A stretch of 64,000 nt of DNA, taken from the NCBI GenBank assembly GCA_950295325.1, contig OX485806.1, positions 42,408,001-42,472,000 of the forward strand, given 5' to 3'. The notes under the pieces were generated by a model, which saw only the letters and a list, made by a program, of their open reading frames with translations, had not been told where the DNA came from and did not search any database. The first letter of the stretch is position 1. Every line of letters starts with the position of its first letter. Both the position numbers and the translations under genes were made by a program. Below, in pieces: positions 47,100-58,299 of this stretch. The DNA comes from Polytrichum commune (lineage: Eukaryota > Streptophyta > Polytrichopsida > Polytrichales > Polytrichaceae).

Positions 47100-49200
47100 T
47101 GTTAATCAATCACAAAAATTGTACCACAATCTCATAAGAGTATGAAGGATCAGGTAGTGGTTTCCACGCCACTAAAGGATAATCCAGAGAGAGCTGACTT
47201 TTCAAAACTTTTTACAAAGCTTGAACTCTCTCTTTTCAGAGGCCAAATCCTTCAAAATCTTCCTTATTGCCATACAAGTGTGGGTGGGTGGGAACTTTGA
47301 CAAAACTCTTTCTACCACTAATGCATTTCCTTATTGATTTACACAATATCATTTTTGCATGATGAAGTTGTTTGTCCTCAAGTCTAACACAATATGTTGT
47401 ATAGTATAGACTTGTTGTACCACAACTTATTTTGCTTTGCAAGAGTATATGCCATACTTAGGGTTTCTATCATCTAATTGTATCCTATACCAAACCATTG
47501 TTCTTGACTACCCGATACCTTGCAAGTTTAACCTACTATCCTCATGTTTTTACCCTAGGGTATGTATACCTCATCTGCTCTATATATGGAGTGCTTACAA
47601 AGGAAACATTCCTAGTAACATCAACCACAAGATATGCATAAAATGTCATAATCCCAATACACCATCGTATTGTAAGTGTGAAGGGCCTGCCTCACCTGTG
47701 CCCATGCACCCAACCAACAAACATTTGAGGATTAGTTACGTACACGAGGTAAATAACAGCAGGACCCAGTTGTTATCCATGTCACACACCTTTATGTTTC
47801 ATCAAATGCATAGCAGTTTTTCAAAATGTAACACTCATTGCAAAATGACAAATGGGTGTTCAAACCTGTTCCTTAGCCATGATTGAGTCACCCCAAGTAG
47901 AATACTCCTCTTGGTGATTAGCCCAAGTTTCCTTCACCTTCCTCACGTATCTACCCCTTTGGTGAATACTCCAAGAGTTACCTCCCCTTGCGTTTGTATG
48001 AATGGTAGAAGAGAGGTTCATTTTAGGGTTAAGGGTTTATATTGGAGTTCTTACCTGCGGTAAGTTCTTCTAAACCCTATTTTAACCATGAGTTAAAGAT
48101 GTGAGTTACATAGGTAACTATGGTTACATTACCCTATTCCTCCATAATCTTATTACCTTTTTAGTATGATAAGCATGATCACTTTCCATACATGTATATT
48201 AAGGATATCATGTGCTTATAGTCGTCTTTTTGTAAAGATGACTTTTGCTAAGTGAATATTTTGAAGGTTCATATTTATAAAACTTAAAATCATGGTATTG
48301 AACAATAGAGAGAGAGAGAGAGAGAGCAGTTCTCTACAATTTTTACATTGTCTCAATCTTATTTTTAAGTTTTGACTGAAATATTTGGCTCTTGAGCAGA
48401 TCTCAAATTGAATTAATCATAGTACAGTTTATGGCCGGTGCATATTTGTGAAGTGATTATTTGCATTTAAAAAAAAAGTTGAGGTGTGGTCAGGGGGATT
48501 GTACTGGCCGACCGGTAGCTCTGTTTGAAACTAAAGAATTGATCCCTTGCTTTTTATTGTGAAATTTGGCATTGAAATTTATGAAATAAAGTTAAAGCAT
48601 CTGAAACTGCGACTGGATTAGTTTCTCCCAATGTGTCGAATTAGGGTCTGGCATTGAAAAGTCCTTGAGAGATTGGGAATGATTATTATGTTATGTCGGG
48701 ATTACGACAACTCAATAAGATTGTTCAGAGCGAGAATATTGAATTGTCTGAGGATAAGCCAATGCCTAAGTTTATCTTTTGAGTCAAGGTCTGATAGGAC
48801 GGAATGCAACTTGTGATTTGCTATCAGTTGGAATGATTGTGTGTGGTTAGGCAATTTGTTGATTTACTCGGACATAACTGGAAGAGTAAAGTTTACGCTC
48901 TTACTCCAGAATGTGAGAAGAAAACTTGAGTCCGCAATGGTGGATACATAATTGACTTTACTCTCCTTGAGGGGCCAACGAGACTGATAGAATAGTTATC
49001 TGAGAACCACGAGTGTAAATCATGTATTCAAGTTCAAATTGTTGCAAGGAAAATCACGTCATCAAACCCTTGTTGGGTTGTAGTTGAATTATGTACTTGG
49101 TACTTGCTTACTTTCTATGGAAAATTCTTTTGGTGTCGTTGTAATATGGAGAGAGGAGCTTGCATGGAAAAAAATGTATACTAAAATATAATGTCTTTGG
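47100..49200. other. Mostly non-coding, with a GA microsatellite
   Basis: Contains a (GA)n run at 48306-48327. The plus frame 47437-47886 is open (ICIKCHNPNTPSYCKCEG is cysteine-rich), but its N-terminal half looks random, so I do not call it a gene. No other structure was seen. Confidence 0.4.
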
Positions 49201-50374
49201 AAGGTGAGCCCACAGCAAGCAGACACAGCAGAGAGCACCGCATTGAGAATACGCAGAAATGAGTGCACACAGCCGCGAGCAACACGAGCATCAACAGAAG
49301 CCTACCCTCTACCCTGCGCTACCCCAGCAAGTTCAACAAACGAGGTAGCAGATCCACATTCAAAGTGCGAGCAAGCTCGGAGAAGCTACAACCCAGATCC
49401 AAATTTGGGAACCACCCACAAGGCGAACACCGAATCAACGTGGACAAACACCGAATCACCGCGGCGAGAGAGCCAAGAACTTACTACAGCAAGAGCGCAC
49501 CAAGGAGAGAAGAAGAACCTAAGCACATATCCAAATCTAGAAGCAGACAAAGGCGGAGCATTTAGGCCAACATGCATTATCAACCTTGGGGTCTCACCCC
49601 TCTTCATAAAATGGGTGCTTATAAGCACCATAATTTTGTGTATCTACACACCTCACAAAGCTCACTCACAAAAGCTTCCTTCACCAATCTCTCCATCAAG
49701 ATGCCACTAACCCCCAATGCGGCCACCCACTATCTACTCATCAAAACACCACACAATAACACCAAAAGAAACTCCACCATACTACCACTCCCTACTACCA
49801 ATCCTCACAAACATAACCCTACACCACCAGCAAGAGCCACCTCCAAGATCGGCACGCACTCCACATACACCAATGCCGCCGCCGCCACCCACACCACACA
49901 CACAATGGTTAGAAACATCACTTGCACCTACCAAACACCTACCAACACCAAAAATCACCCAAATACCCAAAACAAACCAGTTCCAAACTTACCTCCAAGG
50001 AAAGCAAATCGCCGCTCCAAGATCCTCCCCACAAAGCAAGGTCAGCTACTCCCTTGTCCAAAAACCACCAGAACACACATAAGACATAAGCAAAACGCTG
50101 TCACACACACAAGCTCATCACCCACAACCCCAAAAACTGCCCACCCAACAAACAATCCAACCCACACAAAGCATGCAACCCCCCAAACTCAACCAAAATA
50201 CACCTCACTCCCCCATATTAGATCTGACAATGCAACCCACCACCCTAAGTATGCAGAAACCCACAAAACCAACCTCCAAAATCTACTCACACACCCAAAA
50301 ACAACAGTCCGCCATCCATCTCTCTCGCTACACACACACACTCAAATACCCTCCCAACTCACACATTCTCACAC

Positions 50375-50495
50375 TCCTCTCCCTCTCACATTGCACACCT
50401 CTCTCCCTCCCACCTCTCACACATCTCTCCCTTCCACCTCTCACACATCTCTCCACCCCACCTCTCACACCTCTCTTACCACCCTCCCAGACACA
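50375..50495 (+). promoter_or_regulatory. Pyrimidine-rich leader
   Basis: Repeats of CCTCTCACACATCTCTCC and similar words directly upstream of the ATG at 50496. Such CT-rich 5' leaders are common in plant genes. Confidence 0.4.
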
Positions 50496-51404
50496 ATGAC
50501 ACCCAGCAACAACCCAGTAGCCGCGAATCCAGAAGCAGTGCCCCGAATGCGAGGAGGATCGAACATCCAGGCAGTCCTGGCACGCCGACACCCAGGATCA
50601 GGCATCAAGCTCAGTAGTAGCAGGCTCAGGAGTAGCGCCGAAGGCAAAATGGAGGAGAGAACGAGCGGAGGGCAACTCAACACCGGCACAGGTGCGGGAG
50701 CGGGAGGCGCCAGCAAGCTCCACACCGGAATAAGGGCGAGAGCGGGAGAGGGAGGAGCCAGTAAGCTCTACACCGATACAGGTGCGGGGGCGGGAGCGGG
50801 AGGAGCCAGAGAGACCACCAACGAAGCAGCCAACGGCCGGGAAGGAGGCGGCCCCATAATCGAGGTCGGGACCGGACAACAACTCGGGAGCACCAACAGC
50901 AAGCACCGTAGTAACACCAGCACACGAAGTGCAGGCAGAAGGAGGGCACTTATTCAAGATTATAGTGATGATGAGGAAGAGATCGCCATACCACCTAGCC
51001 AACCAACATTTTTTAAGGAGAAAACCACACCTTACCATGATGCCGACATCGACATGCAACTCGACAATGTCACACCCGAGCATGGGGGAAGCTCCCTCCA
51101 CATTTCAACCTCAAACGATGAGTACTTGGCTGCCCCCCGCCAAGCCGCCATGTCGCTCGACCAAATGGACATCATCAACCTTGATGAAGCAACACCTCCC
51201 AACAACCCGCACAAAAACCCTAGGCTAGAGTTCGTGAAAGACACACAAAGCGCCAAACGTAGGAGGAGTGAAGTATTTGGTCATGCACTCAACTCCGACG
51301 CAAGCAAACTTTCAAACACGCGCACCAAAGAGGCAATTCCAAGCATTGACATTGTGTCACACATGTGGTTAGGCTTCTCAATACACGAGGCCATCACAAA
51401 GGGG
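50496..51404 (+). CDS. Unrecognised low-complexity/acidic protein
   Basis: A frame is open from 49572, but its first ~300 residues are Thr/Pro/His-rich and lie over an AC/CT-rich leader, so I place the start at the ATG at 50496 (MTPSNNPVAANPEAVPRMRG). The product is ~300 residues. It has a Gly/Ala-rich middle with three imperfect repeats of TGxGAGAGGASKL (50660-50810), a basic GRRRALIQDYSDDEEE motif suggesting nuclear location, and an acidic/polar C-terminal part (MDIINLDEATPPNNPHKNP, later SAKRRRSEVFGHALN). The frame ends at TAA (51404-51406), but coding clearly goes on one base out of frame: EIIHETRTHEEFERLGTPTN, through HFTQIPRQEK to EGFHITIRFEGNSS, stop near 51671. A single-base indel near 51400 is likely. 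It converges with the minus-strand methyltransferase-like gene. Function unknown. Confidence 0.5.
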
Positions 51405-51406
51405 TA

Positions 51407-51672
51407 AGGAAATCATCCATGAAACTCGTACCCATGAGGAATTTGAGAGACTAGGGACCCCCACAAATGAAGTCATAGAGTTCAAAACCATTAGACGTGC
51501 ATTTCCGAGAGTACCACAAATATGTTATCCAAATGAGAGGCCGGATGCGGTACCCAGCAACCACCTCCACTTCACGCAAATTCCAAGGCAAGAAAAAATG
51601 GACCCCACCACCGGACTTTCCGAGGGCTTCCACATCACCATCCGTTTCGAGGGAAACTCAAGTATGTGAGCA
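51407..51672 (+). pseudogene. Frameshifted continuation of the 50496 gene
   Basis: Open frame, +1 to the upstream one, with no ATG of its own: EEFERLGTPTNEVIEFKTIR, RAFPRVPQICYPNERPDAVP and FHITIRFEGNSSM. Continuous with the 50496 protein if one base is gained or lost near 51400. Confidence 0.45.
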
Positions 51673-52198
51673 TAGCTCGGAGAGCGGAGAGCAGAGAGCG
51701 GAGATTTTTAAATTTGTTGGAATATTTTAGGGGAAATCGTGCCTATTTCCGTGGAATTTAGTGATAGTTTGTCTTCAATTTGTCGAAAAAGCCACCCCAT
51801 TCCCGTGTAAATAATAACCGAACCTTGTTCGGTGAACCAACCGAACCTATAGGCGTGGAAGATAGTGTTTGTTATCAAACATCTTATAGTCTAGGTTTCG
51901 AATACGTTTATATTAAATTAGGGCTTACGTCATCAATTGAACATATGAGTTAAGCCTTAACACAAACATTCAAACCATTCAAAGTCACTCACAACCTTAG
52001 CATCTCTCAAGTACAACTAAAGTAGACAACCTTCAAAGTATACTCAACCCGTCCACCCAACCTATCTAGAGAATTGAAATCAAACACCAACCAACTTCAA
52101 TAAGAGATTGAATGAGGTTTGCAATAGCCACATAAAAATTGAAGAAATAAACTTATAAAGTAAAATCAATACAAACAAAATGGAGGTCCGAGGCGTAG
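51673..52198. other. Intergenic region between convergent genes
   Basis: AT-rich, no coding. Expected to hold the 3' ends of both neighbours. Confidence 0.5.
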
Positions 52199-52409
52199 TC
52201 AAGAACTAGGACTACCATGTCTATCACTATCCTCACCCTCCTCGGCCTCTATGTCTAGAAAATCCTCTATTAGTTTGTTGAAAGGTCGGATGCGACTAGG
52301 AGGTGGAGACGGAGCTTCCGCTAAAAGATTGGCAAGACTAACAGCATAGGTTGGGAGCTCGAACGTCTTGGAAGGACTCGAACTCATACATGCGTTCTCC
52401 CTTGGCGCT
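52199..52409 (-). CDS. Exon J: acidic C-terminal tail
   Basis: Entered in phase 2 after TTGGTTCAG. Contains SSSPSKTFELPTYAVSLANL, APSPPPSRIRPFNKLIEDF and a final acidic DIEAEEGEDSDRHGSPSS. No domain recognised. Confidence 0.6.
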
Positions 52410-55400
52410 CTGAACCAATAAGCAATAAGATTAGAAACAACATGACACACAAAGATGGGAAAATGACAAGAACGTAAATATGAGAAAACATAGAAATAAA
52501 ACTTACGCACAAAGAAAACCGAATGCGCGTTTGGTCATCTTCTTAGGAGGATCAAACATAGAGGTGGACGGTGTGGCATTTGAGCGAGAAGTCGCGAAGG
52601 TTGGTTTTCACGCATGGGGAGTAGTATCGCATTAAAAATCACTGGGTCACTCTCAAGGGCCACAATATGCCGCTCAATGGAACGACACGCTGTAATCGAA
52701 CCACCTACACCACATTGCCAGTCCATAATAACATCATTATTATCGGTGAGAGTAGCAAAAAGGATAGAAAAAAAAACTTGATGCTTTTCGCGAGCACCTC
52801 TCCAGGGTATCCCATCACTGCGCATTGTCTGGCTCTTCTCATCGGTGAAAGCATTCAACCATCCATCTCGCTGGAGGTAGTAACCATACTCCTGGGTGGC
52901 CTCCAGTCGCACTTTCAAAACGGAGTTAGCACGAACAAGAACCTTGATATTGAATTTGCGAGTCTGAAAAAATGACAACGATTTCATAAGAATCGGAATA
53001 AGTAAAATGAAAAACAAAACAAAAATGGACTAGGAGATGGATAGTTGCTTACCACTCCAGAGGGGTCCACCGGAGATTGGAGGTCCAAATCAACCATTCC
53101 GAACCAATCTTCGGCGACGTAGAAGTCGTAAGTGTGTGCCCAATCGAAAACCATCCTAGAAACACTTGCACTTGCACAATGGATAAGGATAAGGACGCCA
53201 TGATCATAGAGGTTAGATTTTGCAAATGCAAAAAAAACACTCATAGTAAGAATCATGGAGCTTGTTCCATTCAGGAACATCCGTGGAGATGTTGGGCACC
53301 GGCAAATTTTCGGGAATGTCCGCGAAGAGTAAATCGAGGCCCTTGTGAAATGTAGAGGAGGTGTTCACACGGGAGCAACCTTCCCCGGCCTGCAATGAAA
53401 AATTCATAAGAAAAAATAAAGAAGGAAAAACAAAAGCAAACCAAACGGAAAGGAGTCTGATGAATGCCAAAAGAAAACATACAAACCTTGGCAATGAACT
53501 CTTGAATGCGCGTATATGCCGGGAGGGGACCTCCTGCAAGGTCGGAATCGAGCATGAGTTGTACCATGTCCACATTTTTTATGAGGGCAAGCGTGGTAGG
53601 GGAATCCGAAGAGGTGGCACTCGTATCCAATAGGGCGGCCTTCCTCTTGCGAGGCAAGGAGAGTAGAGAAGTGCCACTGTGTGAAGGAGTAGCAATAGTT
53701 TGTGGACGAGATACGGAGGGGGTGATAGAGGGGGCAACTGATGGAGCAACTGATGGAGCAACGGAGGGAGTGCTAGGTGGACTCTGTGAAAGGGTGGGTG
53801 GTTGAACAAGGGTCTTTGAGGTAGACCGAGTTGATTGAGTGCCAGTATTCCTAGCTTTTCCCTTTCCCTTTGGTGCCTTGGGCGGTGGAGGAGGAAGCTC
53901 AACAATGTCGGGCTCCTCAAAGGGGACAAAGGTCACCTCGGGAGCACTACTCACAAGGCTGGAAAAAAGAGGCTTCTCTACCTCAGGCACAAATCCTCCA
54001 GAACAATCCAAGTACCATCCCCCAGCCTGCAAGTGAGAGTCCGAAAACTTGGAAACTTGCACGGGCGTATACACACAAAGATCGGAGTTGACATTGACCC
54101 AATCTACAAGGAAGGTTGGCAAGCACGAAGAAGGCAAAGCATTCTTCACAACGAGCTCACGGTGGATGAACCTGTAAAATGAAGAACATCATAAACAAAA
54201 ACGGTGGCGGGATAGAAATGAAACAAAAACTATATGAACTAAAAGAAAACTCAAAATATTACCGATAAGCGACGCGTTTGATTGCTATGGGGCCTTCCTT
54301 AAAATCCATGAGATCAAGGCCTTTGATAAATTTCAAATCTCCCTTGTCGTCAAAATAATCAGAAATGCCTTGTCCCAAAGATTCAGCCTCCAATGCTCAA
54401 CATAATTGGCCGGTTGATAAATATCCTCCGCGGAATTCCAATCGATTTCAACGGAACACTCATTTTCAAATGAAGTTATCTCATCCTCAACCCCCTTCTC
54501 CAACTATGACAACAAAGAAAATAGTAAGGGGATGGTACTTGATAACATACTCCACTCTAACTTGAACCATATATCAAAAACAAAATTCAATTTTGACAAC
54601 ATAGACCTCTAACATGGCCCCTTAAGACATTAGAAATCGGAACTTAGCTTATTAACTAGAAATCTGAAACCTTAACCTCGCCACTTATTAGGCTGAAAAT
54701 CTGAATTTAGCTTATCAACTACAAATCTGAAACCTCAAACATGGCCACTTATTAGGCTCATAATCTGAACCTTGCTTATCAACTACAAATCTGAAACCAC
54801 TAACATGGCCACTTATTAGGCTCATAATCTGAACCTTGCTTATCAACTACAAATCTGAAACCGCAAACATGGCCACTTATTTCCCTCTTAATCTGAACCT
54901 AGCTTATCAAGTACAAATCTGAAACCTTTAACTTGGCCACTTATTAGGCTCATAATCTGAACCTTGCTTATCAACTAAAAATCTGAAACCTCTAACTTGG
55001 TCAATTCTTAGGCTCATAATCTGAACCTAGCTTATTAACTACTAATCTGAAACCACTAACATGGCCACTTATTAGGCTCATAATCAAAACCTTGCTTATC
55101 AAATACAAAGCTGAAACCTTACACATGGCCCACTAAAACCCCACTATCCCCACCCTCTCGGAATCGAGAGGGTCCCCCCCCGGTCCAAATATTTAGTGGA
55201 CCTCAAAACTAGACTGAAAATCTGGAATTAGATTACATACTAGAAATCTGAACCCTCTAACATGGCCACATATTAGGCTAATAATCTGAACCTAGCTCAT
55301 TAACTACAAATCTAATACCTTAACATGGCCCACTAAAACCCCACTTACCCCACCCTCTCGGAAACGATAAGCCCCCCCCTGTCCAAATATTTTTTTGACC

Positions 55401-58089
55401 TCAAAATTAGACTGAAAATCTGGAATTAGCTTACATACTAGAAATCTGAACCCTCTAACATGGCCACTTATTTCCCTCATAATCTGAACCTTGCTTATCA
55501 ACTACAAATCTGAAACCTCTAACATGGCCACTTATTAGGCTCATCATCTGAACCTAGCTTATTAGCTACTAATCTGAAACCACTAACATGGCCACTTATT
55601 AGGCTCATAATCAAAACCTTGCTTATCAAATACAAAGCTGAAACCTTACACATGGCCCACTAAAACCCCACTTACCCCACCCTCTCGGAATCGAGAAGGT
55701 CCCCTCCCCCTGTCCAAATATTTAGTGGACCTCAAAACTAGACTGAAAATCTGGAATTAGCTTACACACTAGAAATCTGAACCCTCTAACATGGCCACAT
55801 ATTAGGCTCAAAATCTGAACCTAGCTCATTAACTACTAATCTGAAACCACTAATTTGGCCACTTATTAGGCTCATAATCCGAACCTTGCTTATCAACTAC
55901 AAATCTGAAACCACAAACATGGCCACTTATTTCCGTCATAATCTGAACCTAGCTTATCAACTACAAATCTGAAACCTCTAACTTGGCCACTTATTAGGCT
56001 CATAATCTGAACCTTGCTTATCAACTACAAATCTGAAACCTCAAACTGGCCACTTATGAGACTCATAATCTGAACCTTGCTTATCAACTAGAAGTTTGAA
56101 ACCTCAAACATGGCCACTTATACGACTCATAATCATAACTTAGCTTATATTCTAGAAAATTAAAACCTTAACCTGGCCACTTATTAGGTTGAAAATATGA
56201 ACTTAGCTTATTAACTAGAAATCTGATACATCAACCTGGCCACTTATTCGACTCATCATCTAAATTTAGCTTATCTAATTCAAATCCAAAACCTCAACAT
56301 GGCCCACTAATACCCCACTATCCCCTTGAAATCCGAAACCTTGGCATGACCCACTCGAATCCCACATGTAGAATGGAAAGGAAGAAACGGAGTCAAAATA
56401 CTGAGGATGCACCTGAGCCCAGAAAGAAGCTTTGTTGAGCCAGTTGTCGAGGACTTTCTCCCTAAGAGGGAGATCGGAGGGAAATCTATTATTATCCTTG
56501 ACCTCAGGAGGAGAGTTCCACCAACGTAGCCACTTGGCCTTGAAGTGGGAATCTACATGTGCGGTGGCCACCTTTTGAAGTTTCTCAATTGTCATATCTG
56601 TGACCAGGAAAGTGGAGAAATGACGGTCAATCTGCCACATAGAAGAAAGATAAGTAAAATAAAGATAAAACAAGCACGGCAAAATTCATAGGAGGATGAA
56701 AAACTAAACCAAAAAACAAAGATAGGAGAGACACCTCGTTGAAGAAATCATCACCGTTGTCCTTGTGGGCAACGGAAATGAACTTCTCAAAGTTCCAAGA
56801 ACGAATGGTTTTGATCAACCTATCTTGGGCTTTTGTCATAGCATTCCAAATATCGGCAGCAGTTCTCTGAGCCTCCGGAGTAGCCTCACGATATAACCTT
56901 GCCGCGGTATCAGCTGCGTTGGATATCTCCCTCTGAAACAAACAAAAATAAGGATAAGAAGCGCACATAGACGTGGGAGAAGGATGGGAGTGGAAAATGT
57001 ACACAAAATTTACCTTGTATAAGAACTTGACGAAGACATCTAATGTCAAGGGATACCAAGTAGGACTCTTCTCCATCTTGGACTCACACATCTTGTAGTC
57101 CGAAACGGAAGGGAGGTCTTTGAACTCCTCTAGCCTCATCTTTCCAAACGTGCGAATGCGAAGTAACTTGGCGGGGAGGTTGTCCTTAACATGGTCATGC
57201 TCCGTGGACCTAGACAAATAAAATGTTAGAGGAAAAAATGCGAACAAACAAAAGAAAGGATCAACAACATTAAATGTTGAACTCACCAGTTGATGTCATT
57301 CATAGCATTAAGGAAGAGAGCGGTGCAATTTCTTGCATCCACCACAATACAATCAGCCCATATATGCCAATTTTTGTCCAACGGGTGATGATTGTTGATG
57401 TGCCTCCACCAAGCTGTCAATCGATGGTTCCCTTCCCACACGAAGAACATTTTGCCAACAAAGTAAGCAAGGTCGGAGTCTCTTTGGAGTATGGCATCAA
57501 ACTCTGCATTGGCCTCCTGCCCTATTGGACTCCAGGAGGACTTGATGTCATCGGAAAGATCAAGAGGCTCATCGAGGTTGTTGTATGCTGAGACGTACAT
57601 AGCTCGGTCACCATCACGATACCCCATCACAAACTCATTCTCCAAACGAGAAACATCAACGTCGTTGATTGGCCAAACAAGAGGAAGAGTCTGCAACCGA
57701 CACAATGGAATTGAGAAACGAGACTTCCCTAGAGGCTTGAATCGAACCCGCTGAATCACGGTGTTGGAGTCTTGTTTTTGCGATCTACGAATCGTTAACT
57801 CTGCTTCAGCTGGATTCAACTCAGCAAGAGGTTTTATGCAGTCGGGTACAGCCGGAACATCAATCTACAACATAAGAGAAGCAAAGCATAAGAAAAAAAC
57901 TCTAAACCCAGAATGTGAATGAAGCATTGATACAATACAAGAACACCAGTATCATATGTATGAATCAAACGCCTCTTCTTGTGAGATGTCATCCAAAGCC
58001 GCATGGCTAGCCTCAGGAGGCGACAATATAACAACCCCATCCGCCATGTATTGCACCCGTGCTACAGGAAGAGCCAAAGACTCCGATGC
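52199..58089 (-). CDS. ParB-like domain and beta-class amino DNA methyltransferase-like protein
   Basis: Ten exons read from high to low coordinate: A 58089-~57960, B 57864-57287, C 57209-57014, D 56932-56735, E 56631-56413, F 54503-54263, G 54171-53487, H 53389-53053, I 52963-52507, J 52409-52199 (stop 52201-52199). Junctions B-J have GT-AG and consistent phases. Domains in order are ParB-like (B), helical (C-E), a mixed region (F, start of G), a Ser/Pro/Thr-rich linker (G), methyltransferase motifs IV-VIII (H) and X, I, II (I), and an acidic tail (J). ParB-methyltransferase fusions are known from phages and bacteria; a multi-exon nuclear version is unusual. The likely role is adenine-N6 or cytosine-N4 DNA methylation, or binding without catalysis. 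One-base breaks lie in F (~54364), H (A-run 53230-53237) and I (~52600). The A-to-B junction is unresolved because A ends in a stop. Either a recent pseudogene or an assembly-error-bearing gene. Confidence 0.72.
52507..52963 (-). CDS. Exon I: methyltransferase motifs X, I and II
   Basis: Reads GIPWRGAREKHQVFFSILFA (position of motif X), then NNDVIMDWQCGVGGSITACR, a D-x-x-x-G-x-G-G-S loop matching the S-adenosylmethionine-binding motif I, then HIVALESDP, whose Glu fits the ribose-binding acidic residue of motif II. Upstream residues (KVRLEATQEYGYYLQRDGWL) may belong to the target-recognition part. A one-base loss near 52600 switches the frame so that QPSRLL is read where FATSRSNATPS and MFDPPKKMTKRAFGFLC should follow. 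Motif order X-I after IV is what defines beta-class amino methyltransferases. Confidence 0.7.
53053..53389 (-). CDS. Exon H: methyltransferase motif IV region
   Basis: Reads GLDLLFADIPENLPVPN, where DIPE sits in the place of the catalytic (D/N/S)PP(Y/F/W) motif IV. It is followed by WNKLHDSYYECFF, then AFAKSNLYDHGVLILIHC, which corresponds to the strand after motif IV in this family (L..G(V/I)L.(L/V)..). FDWAHTYDFYVAEDWFGMVD and LDLQSPVDPSG complete the motif VI-VIII portion. The run of eight T on the coding strand (53230-53237) has one T too many; removing it restores a single frame and makes the exon an exact multiple of three. The aromatic residue of motif IV is absent, so activity is uncertain. 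Confidence 0.65.
53487..54171 (-). CDS. Exon G: basic and Ser/Pro/Thr-rich linker
   Basis: Starts FIHRELVVKNALPSSCLPTF and then KFSDSHLQAGGWYLDCSGGF. It passes into a disordered stretch with PPPPPKAPKGKGKARN, four consecutive SVAPSVAPS-type units (about 53705-53775) and a basic LPRKRKAALLD that could be a nuclear localisation signal. It ends EFIAK at GTTTGT, phase 0. Confidence 0.65.
54263..54503 (-). CDS. Exon F
   Basis: Starts LEKGVEDEITSFENECSVEI and has DIYQPANYVEHWRLNLWDKA. It then needs one extra base near 54364 to continue as SDYFDDKGDLKFIKGLDLMD and GPIAIKRVAYR. Not recognised as a separate domain. Donor GTAATA. Confidence 0.55.
54600..56345 (-). repeat. Satellite array inside the intron between exons E and F
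   Basis: Tandem 64 bp monomers (for example starts at 54762 and 54826) of the type AATCTGAACCTTGCTTATCA...AACATGGCCACTTATTAGGCTCAT. They are interspersed with longer units containing CCCACTAAAACCCCAC, the hairpin CCCTCTCGGAATCGAGAGGG, a C run and CCAAATATTTAGTGGACCTC. The array lies wholly within the 54504-56412 intron. Confidence 0.9.
56413..57209 (-). CDS. Exons C, D and E: helical region
   Basis: Three exons (57209-57014, 56932-56735, 56631-56413), each leaving in phase 0. C carries STEHDHVKDNLPAKLLRIRT and TFGKMRLEEFKDLPSVSDY. D carries REISNAADTAARLYREATPE, WNAMTKAQDRLIKTIRSWNF and DNGDDFFNE. E carries TIEKLQKVATAHVDSHFKAK and PLREKVLDNWLNKASFWAQ. The sequence is uninterrupted and helix-rich. 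In bacterial ParB-family proteins a helical region follows the ParB domain; here the similarity is only in position. Introns of 104-277 bp have standard ends. Confidence 0.65.
57287..57864 (-). CDS. Exon B: ParB/sulfiredoxin-like domain
   Basis: The exon (192 codons plus 2) begins IDVPAVPDCIKPLAELNPAE after TTGTAG. The core reads DVSRLENEFVMGYRDGDRAM, then PIGQEANAEFDAIL, DLAYFVGKMFFVWEGNHRLT, AWWRHINNHHP and WIWADCIVVDARN-like closing strands. The GNHRLTAW box matches the G-x-x-R-x-x-A signature of the ParB N-terminal/sulfiredoxin fold, where this loop binds a nucleotide phosphate. The preceding hydrophobic strand and following helix are as expected. No inactivating lesion is seen in this exon. 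Remote homology is by motif only. Confidence 0.65.
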
Positions 58090-58227
58090 CTGCATGCACA
58101 AAATACACCTTAAGACACTAGAAAACACAACAAAGCATAGTCTTTGCAAAATTAGAAACCCTCCAACCTGCCCCTGTAATCGTACATGACCCACCTTGTC
58201 GATTCCAAGAAAAATCCCCTTATTCAC
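57950..58227 (-). CDS. Exon A and a possible upstream micro-exon
   Basis: After CATGCAG at 58090 the frame reads SESLALPVARVQYMADGVVI and SPPEASHAALDDISQEEAFD, then a stop, so the true donor or an indel lies near 57960. Upstream, GDIVNKGIFLGIDK ends at GTGGGT (about 58195) in phase 0 and could be the preceding exon. An ATG in exon A (YMADG) could instead be the start. Confidence 0.4.
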
Positions 58228-58299
58228 TATATCTCCAAATCAAAATCCACTATTGACAAGAAAGAACTCAACTTGGGCCCCTCACACCCACCCTTTGGT

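Noticed and set aside
47437-47886. 149-codon plus frame with cysteines
   Set aside because: Only a short part looks protein-like, there is no recognised motif, and the surrounding sequence is non-coding.
49572-50495. Thr/Pro/His-rich N-terminal extension of the 50496 frame
   Set aside because: Composition follows the AC- and CT-rich leader; the coding character begins at the ATG at 50496.
53077-54182. Several plus frames of 90-115 codons
   Set aside because: They are antisense to exons G and H of the methyltransferase-like gene, whose splice phases are consistent.
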